Shown: piece after piece, positions 49,401-57,628 of the stretch | Position numbering within the stretch: position 1 is the first letter of the stretch | How the letters are laid out: each line of letters begins with the position of its first letter | From: Geothrix limicola | GTDB lineage: Bacteria > Acidobacteriota > Holophagae > Holophagales > Holophagaceae | Assembly: GCF_030268085.1 (NCBI RefSeq) | Contig: NZ_BSDE01000002.1 | Location: 434,001 to 498,000, forward strand | Reading direction: 5' to 3' | Length of the DNA: 64,000 bases | Notes under the pieces: model-generated | Database searches by the model: none | What the model was told of the DNA's origin: nothing | Seen by the model: only the letters and a program-made list of their open reading frames with translations | Translations under genes and position numbers: made by a program

Positions 49401-51485
49401 TCTCCGGCCCAGCCCCTGCCGCCCACCGATTCTGACCAGCAGCGCCTGTCGGTGGATCTGCCCCGGCCCGCGCCCCTGCGGCGTATGGGATATGCCGCGG
49501 CCCAGGCCCTGGGCGCCTTCCTCATCCCCGTCGCCTTCCTCGCGGCCATCTTCCCGGGCCTGATCCTCATCAACGAGCTCTACGCGAACACCTCCGGCTA
49601 CTTCGCCTACCTGGTGGTGGCGCCCGCCGTGGGCCTCTCCTTCGTCGTGCTGCTGGCCCTGGAGATCGCGGCCGCCAAGTGGCTGCTGCTGGGGCGCGTG
49701 CGGCCCGGCACCTACGACCGGCAGGGCCCCTTCATCCTGCGCAAGTGGTTCGTGGATCGCCTCATGAGCCTGGGTCTGGACCTGCTCGCGCCGCTCTACG
49801 CGACCCTCTACCTGGCGCCCTGGTTCCGCCTCCTCGGCGCGCGGCTCGGCGCCTGGGCCGAGGTGTCCACGGCGGGTTCGGGATGTCCCGACCTGCTCGA
49901 TATCGGCGAAGAGAGCTTCATCGCCGATTGCGTCTCCTTCGGCCCGCCGCGGGTGGACCTGGGTCGCGTCACCCTCGCGCCCACGCGCGTGGGGCGCCGC
50001 GCCTTCGTGGGCAACAGCGCCCTCATCCCCTCAGGCACCACGCTGGGCGAAAGCGTGCTCGTGGGCGTGATGTCGGTGCCGCCCGTCGATCCGCTCGAAG
50101 CCGCCCGCGTGGACAGCTCCTGGCTCGGGTCCCCGGCCATCTACCTGCCACGCCGACAGGAGAGCTCCGCCTTCGGCGAGGAAACCACCTTCCGTCCGCC
50201 GCGCCGGATGATCCTGCTCCGCGCCTTCATCGAGCAGTTCCGCGTCATCGCCCCCGTCACGGGTTTCGTCGTCATCACCAGCCTGCTGCTCACGGCCATG
50301 ACCGAGATTGAAGAGGCCTTCTCCCTGAAGGTCGCGGCCCTCTCCCTGCCGGCCCTGTACTTCCTCGGCGGCCTGCTCGCCTGCTTCTTCGTGGTGGCCG
50401 TGAAGTGGCTGGTGATCGGCTTCTACCGCCCCAGCGAAAAGCCCCTCTGGTGCAGCTTCGTGTGGCGCACCGAACTGGTGAGCGGGCTCCATGAGAACCT
50501 GGCGGACTCCTGGCTGCTGCGCCTGCTGGTGGGCACGCCCTTCGTCCCCATCTACTTCCGGCTGCTGGGCTCGCACATCGGGCGCCGGGTGTGCATGGAA
50601 AGCACCTGGCTGACGGAGTTCGACCTCGTGAGGATCGGCGATGGGGCCCAGCTCAACGCGGATTGCACGGTCCAGACCCACCTCTTCGAAGATCGCGTGA
50701 TGAAGATGGACCGCATCGAGATCGGCCCGGGATGTTCGCTGGGGACGGATTCGGTGGTGCTCTACGGATCGCGCATGGAGGCGGGCTCCGTGCTGGGCGA
50801 CCTGTCCCTGCTCATGAAGGGGGAGTCGCTGCCGGCCGGCACCCGCTGGGAAGGCTCACCCGCGCGGCCCTCTAGCCGTCCGACGCCTCCCGCCCCGGCG
50901 CTGCCGGCGGCTCGCGAAGGCGCCGGGGGCGGGATCCACGTCTTCATCCAATCAGACACGCAACCTCATGCGCTGCCCGCCGAACTCGCCGATCAAGTGA
51001 TCCTGCTGAATCCGGATCCGCAGGGGCGGCCCCGGGCCATGGATGGCGAAGGCCGCCCCCTGACCATCAGCCGTTCCCGGGCCCTCGGCGTGCAGGTGCT
51101 CGCCCTGGCCGAAGGGGGCCGCCTCGGCGTGGATCTGGAACGGCTCCGCCCCTCCGAGGCCCTCCAGGCCGCCTCGAAGGCCTTCCTGCCCGCCGAACGG
51201 GACTGGGCCGATCGACAGCCTGAACCCCGATGGAAGGCCCTGCTCCGCCTCTGGACGGCCAAGGAAGCGATCCTCAAGGCCCTCGGCCACGGCTTCGCCA
51301 CGGGCCTGGATCAGGTGGAACTCGGCCCGGATGGGCGGGGCGGCCTCAAGCTCCTGCGGCTCTTCGGCCGGGAAGCGCTGGCCGAGGGCTGGCACCTCGA
51401 ATGCCGGGAACACGAGGTGGAAGGGCGGACCTACCTGCTGGCCCTGGCCAGGGCGACACCCTCCGTGGCCTCAACGGGTTCTTGA
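46473..51485 (+). CDS. Pls-like membrane non-ribosomal peptide synthetase with fused C-terminal phosphopantetheinyl transferase
   Basis: A 1670-residue single-module synthetase. Residues 1-155 are a poorly recognised lead-in whose end (SMLDSEERALLLGAF) resembles the tail of a condensation domain. The adenylation domain spans about 160-655 (YVIFTSGSTGTPKG near 313; YGPTEAT; LYRTGDRVRF; GKLDRKRL). A carrier domain follows with FFKDLGGHSLL, its Ser near residue 701. Then three repeats of two membrane spans plus a left-handed beta-helix-like domain occupy about 760-980, 1005-1225 and 1250-1465, the six-span, three-domain plan of Streptomyces epsilon-poly-lysine synthetase. The last 185 residues are an Sfp-type transferase: LGVDLERLRP (1550) and WTAKEAILKALGHG (1594). 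The eye-read pocket code resembles lysine. ATG 46494 is an alternative start. Product unproven. Confidence 0.88.
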   Translation: MLDSGSAMPSPHSLHLRPTWAALAAFALAAQAHLGEDDLQLETQAGGQVRHISIDPSTFGSAAELAQILGESLDPATLNFEIRGWAASGGAVLSGRLDISDLRAERSLTPGSSLWISRHVQRLFEALTQSPETPCEDLSMLDSEERALLLGAFSGPAHDPGLTRAETLPRIFEETARLRPDLAALEVDGRTQTYAELEAEAERIGRQLQALGLGRGSLVGHWFPRGGGAHAALLGILKAGAAYVPLDPDLPPARLRQVVVECRMDLLLTPRSQGASLDLPCPRLDQAVDVEEARVTLLPVDPSPDGPSPDDLAYVIFTSGSTGTPKGVPITHRSACTLVRAEQRLFAVTPGDRVFQGFSLAFDASVEELWLAWANGACLVVGTKALMQSGPDLGRRLGELGITVWSTVPTLLGLLNDPVPTLRLLILGGEACPPDLVARWWRPDLRMVNTYGPTEATVISTWTDLHPDRPVSIGKAVPNDRVYVLDARGRLCPIGVPGELHLSGVGLSQGYLGRPELTAERFIPNPYADGPFTERLYRTGDRVRFNDDGDLEFLGRIDTQVKLRGFRIELEEIEASLRLDPAVQAAAVTLWKEAGPERLVAYAVPSPGASFDEEGLLRGLRERLPSYMVPSAVEALDSLPTLASGKLDRKRLPAPRHREPIAAPAEDLTPCQQRLRATWTRLFSGRAPGLDENFFKDLGGHSLLAAAMVSELRREPDFEGLAVSDVYAFPTLRALAAECEARISHRSAAPALAQEPAPKAAPWRFRACALAQALSLYPLLGFYALQWLSPYLVYSWSQDHDFSRRTGMLAALASLILVYPAMYGLSILAKWALLGRMRPGRHPIWGFYYWRWWLVQRIVAATPLDYLVESPWLPLYYRLMGARMGRNVHLGTTSLAAFDLVEIGDDASIGQDARLSGYTLEDGFLQIGPIHIGRRCYVGNRSILCPGTVLEDGAMLEDLSLLPAGARIASGQHWTGSPAQPLPPTDSDQQRLSVDLPRPAPLRRMGYAAAQALGAFLIPVAFLAAIFPGLILINELYANTSGYFAYLVVAPAVGLSFVVLLALEIAAAKWLLLGRVRPGTYDRQGPFILRKWFVDRLMSLGLDLLAPLYATLYLAPWFRLLGARLGAWAEVSTAGSGCPDLLDIGEESFIADCVSFGPPRVDLGRVTLAPTRVGRRAFVGNSALIPSGTTLGESVLVGVMSVPPVDPLEAARVDSSWLGSPAIYLPRRQESSAFGEETTFRPPRRMILLRAFIEQFRVIAPVTGFVVITSLLLTAMTEIEEAFSLKVAALSLPALYFLGGLLACFFVVAVKWLVIGFYRPSEKPLWCSFVWRTELVSGLHENLADSWLLRLLVGTPFVPIYFRLLGSHIGRRVCMESTWLTEFDLVRIGDGAQLNADCTVQTHLFEDRVMKMDRIEIGPGCSLGTDSVVLYGSRMEAGSVLGDLSLLMKGESLPAGTRWEGSPARPSSRPTPPAPALPAAREGAGGGIHVFIQSDTQPHALPAELADQVILLNPDPQGRPRAMDGEGRPLTISRSRALGVQVLALAEGGRLGVDLERLRPSEALQAASKAFLPAERDWADRQPEPRWKALLRLWTAKEAILKALGHGFATGLDQVELGPDGRGGLKLLRLFGREALAEGWHLECREHEVEGRTYLLALARATPSVASTGS

Positions 51486-51501
51486 ACTCGAACCTGGACC
51501 C

Positions 51502-51834
51502 TCAGGCCTTCAGATCCACCAGGGCCCCTGGACCAGAGGCCGTGCCCAGACCGGCCGGGTTGCTGGATCGTGGCGCCGTCGCCGGGGCGGTTGCATCCGG
51601 CAGGAAGGCGCGGGGTTCCAGGGCGGGGTTCTGATTCCTGTCCTGCAGATCCTGGAGGCGCGAGGCCGCCGGACGGGCAGGCGCTGGCTGGCTGGGCTGA
51701 GCCTCCGCGGCCGTGAATTCCACCATGGGCTTCCCGAACAGCTGGGCGTTGTTCACGCCGAACCGCTGCAGACGGGCATCCGGGATCGGCTGAACCCGGT
51801 AGAGCGGAATGAGGGGGGTGGCGCCAATGGCCAT
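51502..51834 (-). CDS. Hypothetical protein
   Basis: A 110-residue protein that I do not recognise. The first 45 residues (IPLYRVQPIPDARLQRFGVNNAQLFGKPM) look folded; from residue 45 on it is rich in Pro, Ala and Ser and probably disordered. There is no signal peptide or membrane span. It is convergent with the NRPS-like gene (16 bases between ends), and the two genes on its right share its strand. Coding is supported mainly by the open frame and its position filling a gap, so moderate confidence. Confidence 0.55.
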   Translation of the reverse strand: MAIGATPLIPLYRVQPIPDARLQRFGVNNAQLFGKPMVEFTAAEAQPSQPAPARPAASRLQDLQDRNQNPALEPRAFLPDATAPATAPRSSNPAGLGTASGPGALVDLKA

Positions 51835-51924
51835 AAAACAGTCCTAGACCTGTCCCAAAGTCGGTTCATGCCGGGGTTTCGTCAATGATCACCGGCCTGT
51901 TCGAGCGAGCCTCCACCAAAGACC

Positions 51925-52467
51925 CTAGCCCAACAAGTCCAGCATGCTTTGAAGCATCGCAGACTGGCCCGACTGGATGGCCGTCTGAGGCGAACCCCCG
52001 GCCGAGGCCGCCGCAGCCGCGGCGGCGGTGCCATTCGGAATTCCCTGTTGCCGATCGGCGTAGGAAGCCAAGGCCAAAGCAGTGTTCATGCCCAGGGCGG
52101 CGGCAGACCACCCATGTTTCGCGTTGGAGGAATCACCTGAGAACAGGATGGAAGCGGCCGTGGTGTCCCATCCGCCCATGGTGGCCACGGAAGCCTGGAG
52201 GTCTGCCAAGGTGGAAGGGTTGCTCCCATTGGCTTTGGCGATCGAGTACATGCCTCCGATCAGGTCCGGCAGGGCGCCACTGCCCGCCAGCGCAGAAAGC
52301 CCATCGGCCTGCATGAGGCCCGTGGTCCGGTTCGTCAGGCCGGCGTAGGTCGAGGCAAAGGCCTGGAGAATGGCAGACCCCGAAGTGTTGCCCGGGGTCT
52401 GCGCGTAGGGTTGCCACATCGTCCACGTGTTGGGAACGCCCAGAGCACCAGCAGCTCCAACGGTCAT
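51925..52467 (-). CDS. Hypothetical Ala/Gly/Ser-rich protein
   Basis: 180 residues, unrecognised. Composition is dominated by Ala, Gly, Ser, Thr and Leu, with few charged residues; an Ala run (AAAAAAASAGG) lies near the C-terminus and the chain ends SMLDLLG. No signal peptide or clear membrane span is present. ATG 52467 has AGGTGG five bases upstream; a GTG three codons earlier is also open. It lies just downstream of the next Ala/Ser/Gly-rich gene (52561-53070), which ends similarly in SLLG. The pair may be related or work together. Confidence 0.6.
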   Translation of the reverse strand: MTVGAAGALGVPNTWTMWQPYAQTPGNTSGSAILQAFASTYAGLTNRTTGLMQADGLSALAGSGALPDLIGGMYSIAKANGSNPSTLADLQASVATMGGWDTTAASILFSGDSSNAKHGWSAAALGMNTALALASYADRQQGIPNGTAAAAAAASAGGSPQTAIQSGQSAMLQSMLDLLG

Positions 52468-52560
52468 GGAAGCCACCTCTGCTTCAAGTATCGGCCGGAT
52501 CTGCTCCGTTTAAAGGGCCCTGCCGCAGACCGGGCGGACCCGATGCCGCTGGCTTGGCGA

Positions 52561-53070
52561 TCAGCCGAGAAGCGATACGGCGCTGCCATCGGACCCGCTG
52601 CCTGAATCCCCCAGCAGCGAGAACAGGGAATCCTGGGTCGTGTTCCCGTTGAGCAGGGCCAGAAGCGAGGCCGGATTCGAGTTGTTGCTCTGGTGGTTCA
52701 TCAGGCTGGTCAGCAGGGCCGCGGTGGAGGTCTGCCCGCCCGGGGCGCCGTAGGTCGCGTTCGCCTGCAGACTGCCAAGCACGCTGGCCAGGCTCTGGGG
52801 ATGTTTCTGGAAGAAGGCCTTCAATTGGCTGAGGTCACCAGACACGTCTTTTTGCCCAGACAGAAGATCCGACAGGGCCTGGGTGACGGCGCTTGGAGCC
52901 TGCGTGAGCTGTTGGGCCGTGGGCGAAAGCGTCAGCAGATCCCCGAGGGCGCCCGTGAGTCCACTGGTGTCCTGGCCCTGGGTGGTGCCCGACGAGGCGG
53001 CGTTCAGCTGCTGGAGGAGCAGGCTGCCGAGGCTTTGAGAACTGTCGGAACTCACGGGTGAAAGGCTCAT
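52561..53070 (-). CDS. Hypothetical Ser/Leu/Gln/Gly-rich protein
   Basis: 169 residues, unrecognised. It is predicted to be mostly helical and low in charge: SLGSLLLQQLNAASSG, LTGALGDLLTLSPTAQQL, SAVTQALSDLLSGQ, LKAFFQKHPQSLASVLGSLQAN, LTSLMNHQSNNSNPASLLALLNG. The tail GDSGSGSDGSAVSLLG is Gly/Ser-rich. No signal peptide is present. ATG 53070 follows AGGAG at six bases; the longer open frame to 53247 is rejected for lack of a ribosome site and for Arg/Cys-rich composition. It is divergent from the STAND-like TPR gene and on the same strand as the two hypothetical genes to its left. Confidence 0.65.
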   Translation of the reverse strand: MSLSPVSSDSSQSLGSLLLQQLNAASSGTTQGQDTSGLTGALGDLLTLSPTAQQLTQAPSAVTQALSDLLSGQKDVSGDLSQLKAFFQKHPQSLASVLGSLQANATYGAPGGQTSTAALLTSLMNHQSNNSNPASLLALLNGNTTQDSLFSLLGDSGSGSDGSAVSLLG

Positions 53071-53249
53071 TCGAACTCCTAGGCAGCCCCTGCAGGCATG
53101 AATCCCGGAGAGCAAAAGGCTCGCCAAAATGCCGAAACATGGCCGGAGAGCGGCCCGGGTTCCGGCTGCCCCCTTGGTCCGAGCCAGGGCTGGGTTACAC
53201 TTTCGGCCATGCCCACCCAGTCCAACCTTGAAGCCGCGAAAGCCCATCT

Positions 53250-56200
53250 GTGGACGTGACGCGCTTTCTCGGCACCCACCGGTACACCTGGCTCATGGAC
53301 CTGGGCCGGGAAGAAGGCTGCAGCTGGCACCTCATGCGGCGGGAACTGGACGGCACCCGCTTCCTCGCCCAGATCTGGTCGCCCCTGCCCACGGATCGCG
53401 ACCTCGACCTCATCCGCGACACCTTCCTGGCGCGCTTCCTCGACGCCACCTCCCTGGATCCCGTCACCTGCCACGTGGGGTTCGACGGGGACCAGGCCTG
53501 GTACATCCAGGCGCTCCAGGGCACGCCGCTTTCCCGCCTCTGGGCCGGCTGGGGAGAACCCCAGCGCGCGGCCCTGATGGAGCACCTCGCGGCCTGTCTT
53601 GGGCAGGATCCGCATCCACGTTTCCTGCATCCCGAGGTCATCACCCTCCGGCCGGGCCTCTCCCAGATTCCCCGGGTCATCGGGGATTCCCCCTGGGGAC
53701 TGGAAGCCATTCCCGGATTCCTGCCCCAGACGGCGCCCGTGCCGGCCCTGTCCGAGGACCTGCCCTGGCATCAGACCCGGGACCTGTCCGAACCCCTCTC
53801 GCACCCTTTGCGCGGCCGCGGCCAGGAACTGCCCTACCTCAAGTCCCTCATGCTGGGCTTCAGCGCCCCCATCCCCATGGAGCGGATCGTCCTCCTGCAG
53901 GGCGAGGAAGGCGTGGGCAAGGAGCAACTGGCTACCTGGGCCTGCGCCGTGGCGGAGGGCGAGGGCATCTGGGTCCACCACCTGGCGGCCTCCGCCGATG
54001 AATCGCCGGGCCGCTTCCTGGGCCGCCTGCTCGAAGCCCTCCTCATGGGCAGCGAGGTGGATTTCTACGCCGAGCGCCCCCAGGCCGCCAAGGTGCTGTC
54101 CCTCCGTGTGCAGGCTTTCGCCTTCCTCACGGGGGGCCGCCACGTGAACGGGCAGGAGGCCCTGCCGGAACCCGAGGAAGTGCGGGCGGCGATGGAGGCT
54201 CTGGATTTCGCGGGCCTCCTGCACCACCGCCTCATCCATCTGTCCGGCCTGGACCGCGCCACACCCGGCGTCCTCGCGCTGATCCGGGAGCTGGTCCACG
54301 CCTCGTCCATCCCCTGGTTGCTATCTCTCACCACCGGCGCCCAGGGGGCCGGCCTGAAGCCCTTCATCGCCCAGTTGCGCGGCGAGGCCTCCGCCGCCGT
54401 CGTGGGCGTGAACCGCCTGGCGGACGAGGACCTTCGCATGGTCCTCAACGATCTGCTCGACCGCCACGATCTGCCTGAATCCTTCCAATCCGATCTGATC
54501 GCCCAAAGCCTGGGCAACCCGGGCCTGCTGCGGAATTTCCTGGAGCTGGCCCATCAATCCGGAACCCTGGCCTGGGATCGGGACCGCTGGATCCTCGCCC
54601 CGGGCCAGCCCGTGGCCCTGAAGGCCGAAGATGACCTCATGCGCCAGATCTTCCTGGGGCGGCTGCAGCGGCTGACTCCCGCTTCCGCGACCCTCGTGCG
54701 CCTGGTGGCGCTGGCGGAGCAGCCCCTGCCGACCTCCACGCTGGGACGCCTGCTCGGACTGGAAGGCGATGCGCTGGAGGATGCCCTCCATGTCGCTGCC
54801 GGGTCCCAGCTGGCGCAGCTGCATCGGGGCCAGGTCCAGATCCCCGATCCCCGCTGGCGCGAGCTGGTGCTTTCGCACACGCCCCAGCCCGAGCTCAAGC
54901 GCCTCGCACGGGCGCTGTCGGCGGTCTTCCAGGAGCAGGGCTGGAGCTGTTCCGTCCCCCTCCAATCGCTCGCTTCGGACGAGGCCACCGCCCTTGCCGC
55001 CGTGCTGGAATCGCTGGAGCACGCCCATCCCGGCCACCCGGCGGAAACGCGCCGCATCGTGGGCCAGGCGCTTCAATTGAAACCGTCGCCCAAGGACGAG
55101 GCGCGGCTGCACGAGCACCTGGCGGACGCCTGGACCTTCGGAGTCCCCGCCCCCGGCGAAACGGCCGGGCACAGTTCCTCTGAAGAGGCCCTCCTGTCGC
55201 TGGGGCGCGCCCTCGAGGCCCTGTCCCGCGCCCCCCATGACGAGGGGATCCGCCTCAAGGAGGCCCGCCTCTACCGCAAGCGAGCCATGCTGCATCTTCA
55301 TCTGCGCCACCCCGCCGAGGCCCAGGAAGCCCTTCATGCCGTGGCCGAACGCCTGGTGGGCCACCCGCATCACGCCGAACAGCCCCGCCTGCGCCTGGCC
55401 CTCGGCCGGCTGCACCTGCTCCAGGGGCACCTCGCCAAGGGGATCGCCGCACTGGAAGAGGGGCTCCACCCCGCCCAGGGCGGATTCAAGCCGCTGCCCG
55501 AGGACCAGGCCGACCTCATGCTGGCGCTGGGCCAGGCGCTGGGCGGGCAGTCTCGGTTCCTGCGCGCGGCCTCCATGCTCGAATCCGCCCAGCGGATGCT
55601 GGAGCACCGGCAGGGATTCCGGAGCCTGGTCCCCGTGCAGATCGCCCTGGCCAACGTGCGCCTGGCCCAGGGCCAATCGGAATCCAGCGTCCTCCTGCTG
55701 CGCGAGGCCCTGCAGACCGCCCGCATGCAGGGCGACACCGCCCTCCAGGCCCAGGGCCACCTCGCGCTCGGCCGCCTGCGCAGCCTGCAGCAGTTCCTCG
55801 GCCCCGCGCTCTCCCACCTCGATCGCGCCCTCAGCCGCGCCCAGCAACTGGGCGATACGGCCCAGGTGGCCCTCATCCAGATCTGGCGGGCCCGCAGCTA
55901 CGCCGCCCTGGGCGATACCGTGGCCGCCGACCACGCCCAGTTCCAGGCCCTGGCCGCCAAACCCGCCCTGATGTCGCCCGAGGAACAGGGGGATCACCTC
56001 TTCCTGCAGGGTGAAGTCGCGCGCTTCCGGAGCGCCTGGCGGGATGCGGGGCGGCTCTTCAAGGCCGCCGCCGACCACTACGAATCCACGGGCCTGGTCT
56101 GGCGCCAGAGGCTGGCCCTGCTCCGCTTCAGCCAGGCCCTGGCCCGCGAGGCCCGCCAGGCGCATCAGGCGGCCCCCGAACAGGGCTGGGCGATCCTGGA

Positions 56201-56657
56201 AAACCTGAAGGGGCTGGTCGAAGGTTCGGGATCGCGCTGGCTCGATCTGGAATGGCACCGCGCCCACGCCCTGCTGCTTTCCATCGTGCCCGCCACCGAG
56301 GCGGTGGTTCAGGAGGCCCTGGAAGCCTGGAGCGAGGTCCAGGCCGCGGCCCGGGACATGCAATTCCCCGCCCAGATCCTGGAGGCCAGCGCCGAGGGGG
56401 CCCAGCTGCTGCTGCAGCGGGGCGAGAAGCTGGGCGCCCGTGCCCGCATGCAGGACGCCTTCCCCAGCTTCCAGCAGCTCTGGACGCGGCTGCCCGCGGA
56501 ACAGGAAACGACCTTCCTCGGCCGGGAGGACATGCACCGCTTCCGGCAGACCGTGGAGGCCGTCGGCCTCAAGTTCATCCAGCCCGAACGCGCCGATCCC
56601 CTCGTGGACTGGACCCCCACCCAGATGAACCTGCCGGCCTTCCCCGATCCCGAATGA
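53250..56657 (+). CDS. STAND-like ATPase/TPR protein with degenerate P-loop
   Basis: A 1135-residue protein. Residues 1-150 have the flavour of a degenerate Ser/Thr kinase domain (WYIQALQGTPLSRLW ... LMEHLAACL) without catalytic motifs. Residues 190-480 resemble an AAA/STAND ATPase: HPLRGRGQELPYLKSLM, then VLLQGEEGVGKEQLATWA, where the P-loop Ser/Thr is replaced by Glu, and HRLIHLSGLD in place of a clean Walker B. Helical TPR-like repeats fill about 640-1080 (ALGRLHLLQGHLAKGIAALEEGL; ALANVRLAQGQSESSVLLLREAL). The only starts open in this frame are GTG 53250 and GTG 53256, with a stop at 53229-53231. A 16-codon frame from ATG 53209 ends inside the start region, so the true N-terminus may be frameshifted. 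Role unknown. Confidence 0.75.
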   Translation: MDVTRFLGTHRYTWLMDLGREEGCSWHLMRRELDGTRFLAQIWSPLPTDRDLDLIRDTFLARFLDATSLDPVTCHVGFDGDQAWYIQALQGTPLSRLWAGWGEPQRAALMEHLAACLGQDPHPRFLHPEVITLRPGLSQIPRVIGDSPWGLEAIPGFLPQTAPVPALSEDLPWHQTRDLSEPLSHPLRGRGQELPYLKSLMLGFSAPIPMERIVLLQGEEGVGKEQLATWACAVAEGEGIWVHHLAASADESPGRFLGRLLEALLMGSEVDFYAERPQAAKVLSLRVQAFAFLTGGRHVNGQEALPEPEEVRAAMEALDFAGLLHHRLIHLSGLDRATPGVLALIRELVHASSIPWLLSLTTGAQGAGLKPFIAQLRGEASAAVVGVNRLADEDLRMVLNDLLDRHDLPESFQSDLIAQSLGNPGLLRNFLELAHQSGTLAWDRDRWILAPGQPVALKAEDDLMRQIFLGRLQRLTPASATLVRLVALAEQPLPTSTLGRLLGLEGDALEDALHVAAGSQLAQLHRGQVQIPDPRWRELVLSHTPQPELKRLARALSAVFQEQGWSCSVPLQSLASDEATALAAVLESLEHAHPGHPAETRRIVGQALQLKPSPKDEARLHEHLADAWTFGVPAPGETAGHSSSEEALLSLGRALEALSRAPHDEGIRLKEARLYRKRAMLHLHLRHPAEAQEALHAVAERLVGHPHHAEQPRLRLALGRLHLLQGHLAKGIAALEEGLHPAQGGFKPLPEDQADLMLALGQALGGQSRFLRAASMLESAQRMLEHRQGFRSLVPVQIALANVRLAQGQSESSVLLLREALQTARMQGDTALQAQGHLALGRLRSLQQFLGPALSHLDRALSRAQQLGDTAQVALIQIWRARSYAALGDTVAADHAQFQALAAKPALMSPEEQGDHLFLQGEVARFRSAWRDAGRLFKAAADHYESTGLVWRQRLALLRFSQALAREARQAHQAAPEQGWAILENLKGLVEGSGSRWLDLEWHRAHALLLSIVPATEAVVQEALEAWSEVQAAARDMQFPAQILEASAEGAQLLLQRGEKLGARARMQDAFPSFQQLWTRLPAEQETTFLGREDMHRFRQTVEAVGLKFIQPERADPLVDWTPTQMNLPAFPDPE

Positions 56658-56718
56658 CGGGCTGAGCAATCGGTGGTCTCATGGAAACCCACGGCTTCGA
56701 CCTTCCAGCGGAGACCCC

Positions 56719-57582
56719 ATGAGCCACCTGCCCGCCGAATCCCGCACCCACGTCACCCTGCCCCAGCTGAACGCCTGGTACCACGCGGGACGCAAACTGG
56801 TGATGACCACCGCCTACGATGCCGTGACGGCACGCATCGCGGACGCCGCGGGGGTGGACCTCATCCTCGTGGGCGACAGCGTGGGGAACGTGTGCCTGGG
56901 CTTCGAGAACACCCTGCCCGTCAGCATGGCCATGATGAACCACCATCTGGAGGCCGTGGCCCGCACCCATCCCACGGCCATGCTGCTGGCCGACATGCCC
57001 TACCTGAGCTTCCACCTCAGCGTGGAGGACACCCTGCGCAACGCTGGGGGATTCCTCCAGCGCGGGGCCCAGGGGGTCAAGCTCGAGGGGGGCGCCAAGC
57101 GCCTGCCCATGATCCACGCCCTCATCGATGCCGAAATCCCCGTCATGGGCCACCTGGGGCTCACACCCCAGAGCGTGAACCCCATGGGCGGCTTCAAGGT
57201 GCAGGGCAAGCACAAGGGCGACGCCCTCCGCCTGCTGGAGGACGCCCAGAAGCTGCAGGACGCGGGCTGCTTCGGCCTGGTGCTCGAAGGCATTCCCGCG
57301 GACCTGGCGGCCAAGGTCACCGAAACCGTCGAGATCCCCACGATCGGAATCGGAGCCGGCCCCCAGTGTTCGGGACAGGTGCTCGTCTTCCACGACATCC
57401 TGGGCCTGCTGCCCGGCAGCTCCCCCAAATTCGTCCGGCGATATGCCGAGGGATTCGAAGACCTACGCACGGCGCTCGCCGCCTGGGCCGAGGATGTCCG
57501 GGGGGGAGGGTTCCCGGATGGCCGCGAATCCTATACCCTTCCAGAAGCCGTTCGTCCGGCTTTGACCCAGTGGCGCCCCTGA
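56719..57582 (+). CDS. panB: 3-methyl-2-oxobutanoate hydroxymethyltransferase PanB
   Basis: First committed step to pantoate, using methylene-tetrahydrofolate; 287 residues. MTTAYDAVTARIADAAGVDLILVGDSVGNV includes the Mg-binding Asp and the substrate loop. ADMPYLSFHLS, GAQGVKLEGG and PVMGHLGLTPQSVNPMGGFKVQGK are signatures, and FGLVLEGIPADLA holds the catalytic Glu. GIGAGPQCSGQVLVFHDILGL closes the barrel. It heads panB-panC-panD, with 46 bases before panC. Confidence 0.96.
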   Translation: MSHLPAESRTHVTLPQLNAWYHAGRKLVMTTAYDAVTARIADAAGVDLILVGDSVGNVCLGFENTLPVSMAMMNHHLEAVARTHPTAMLLADMPYLSFHLSVEDTLRNAGGFLQRGAQGVKLEGGAKRLPMIHALIDAEIPVMGHLGLTPQSVNPMGGFKVQGKHKGDALRLLEDAQKLQDAGCFGLVLEGIPADLAAKVTETVEIPTIGIGAGPQCSGQVLVFHDILGLLPGSSPKFVRRYAEGFEDLRTALAAWAEDVRGGGFPDGRESYTLPEAVRPALTQWRP

Positions 57583-57628
57583 AGCAGCCCTTGGTAAGCT
57601 GGCAGGCACCTTCGGAAGGATCCCGCTT

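Noticed and set aside
54321-56669. 782-codon minus-strand open frame opposite the TPR protein
   Set aside because: The plus strand shows regular TPR-like helices; the antisense chain is a Gly/Gln/His-rich shadow.
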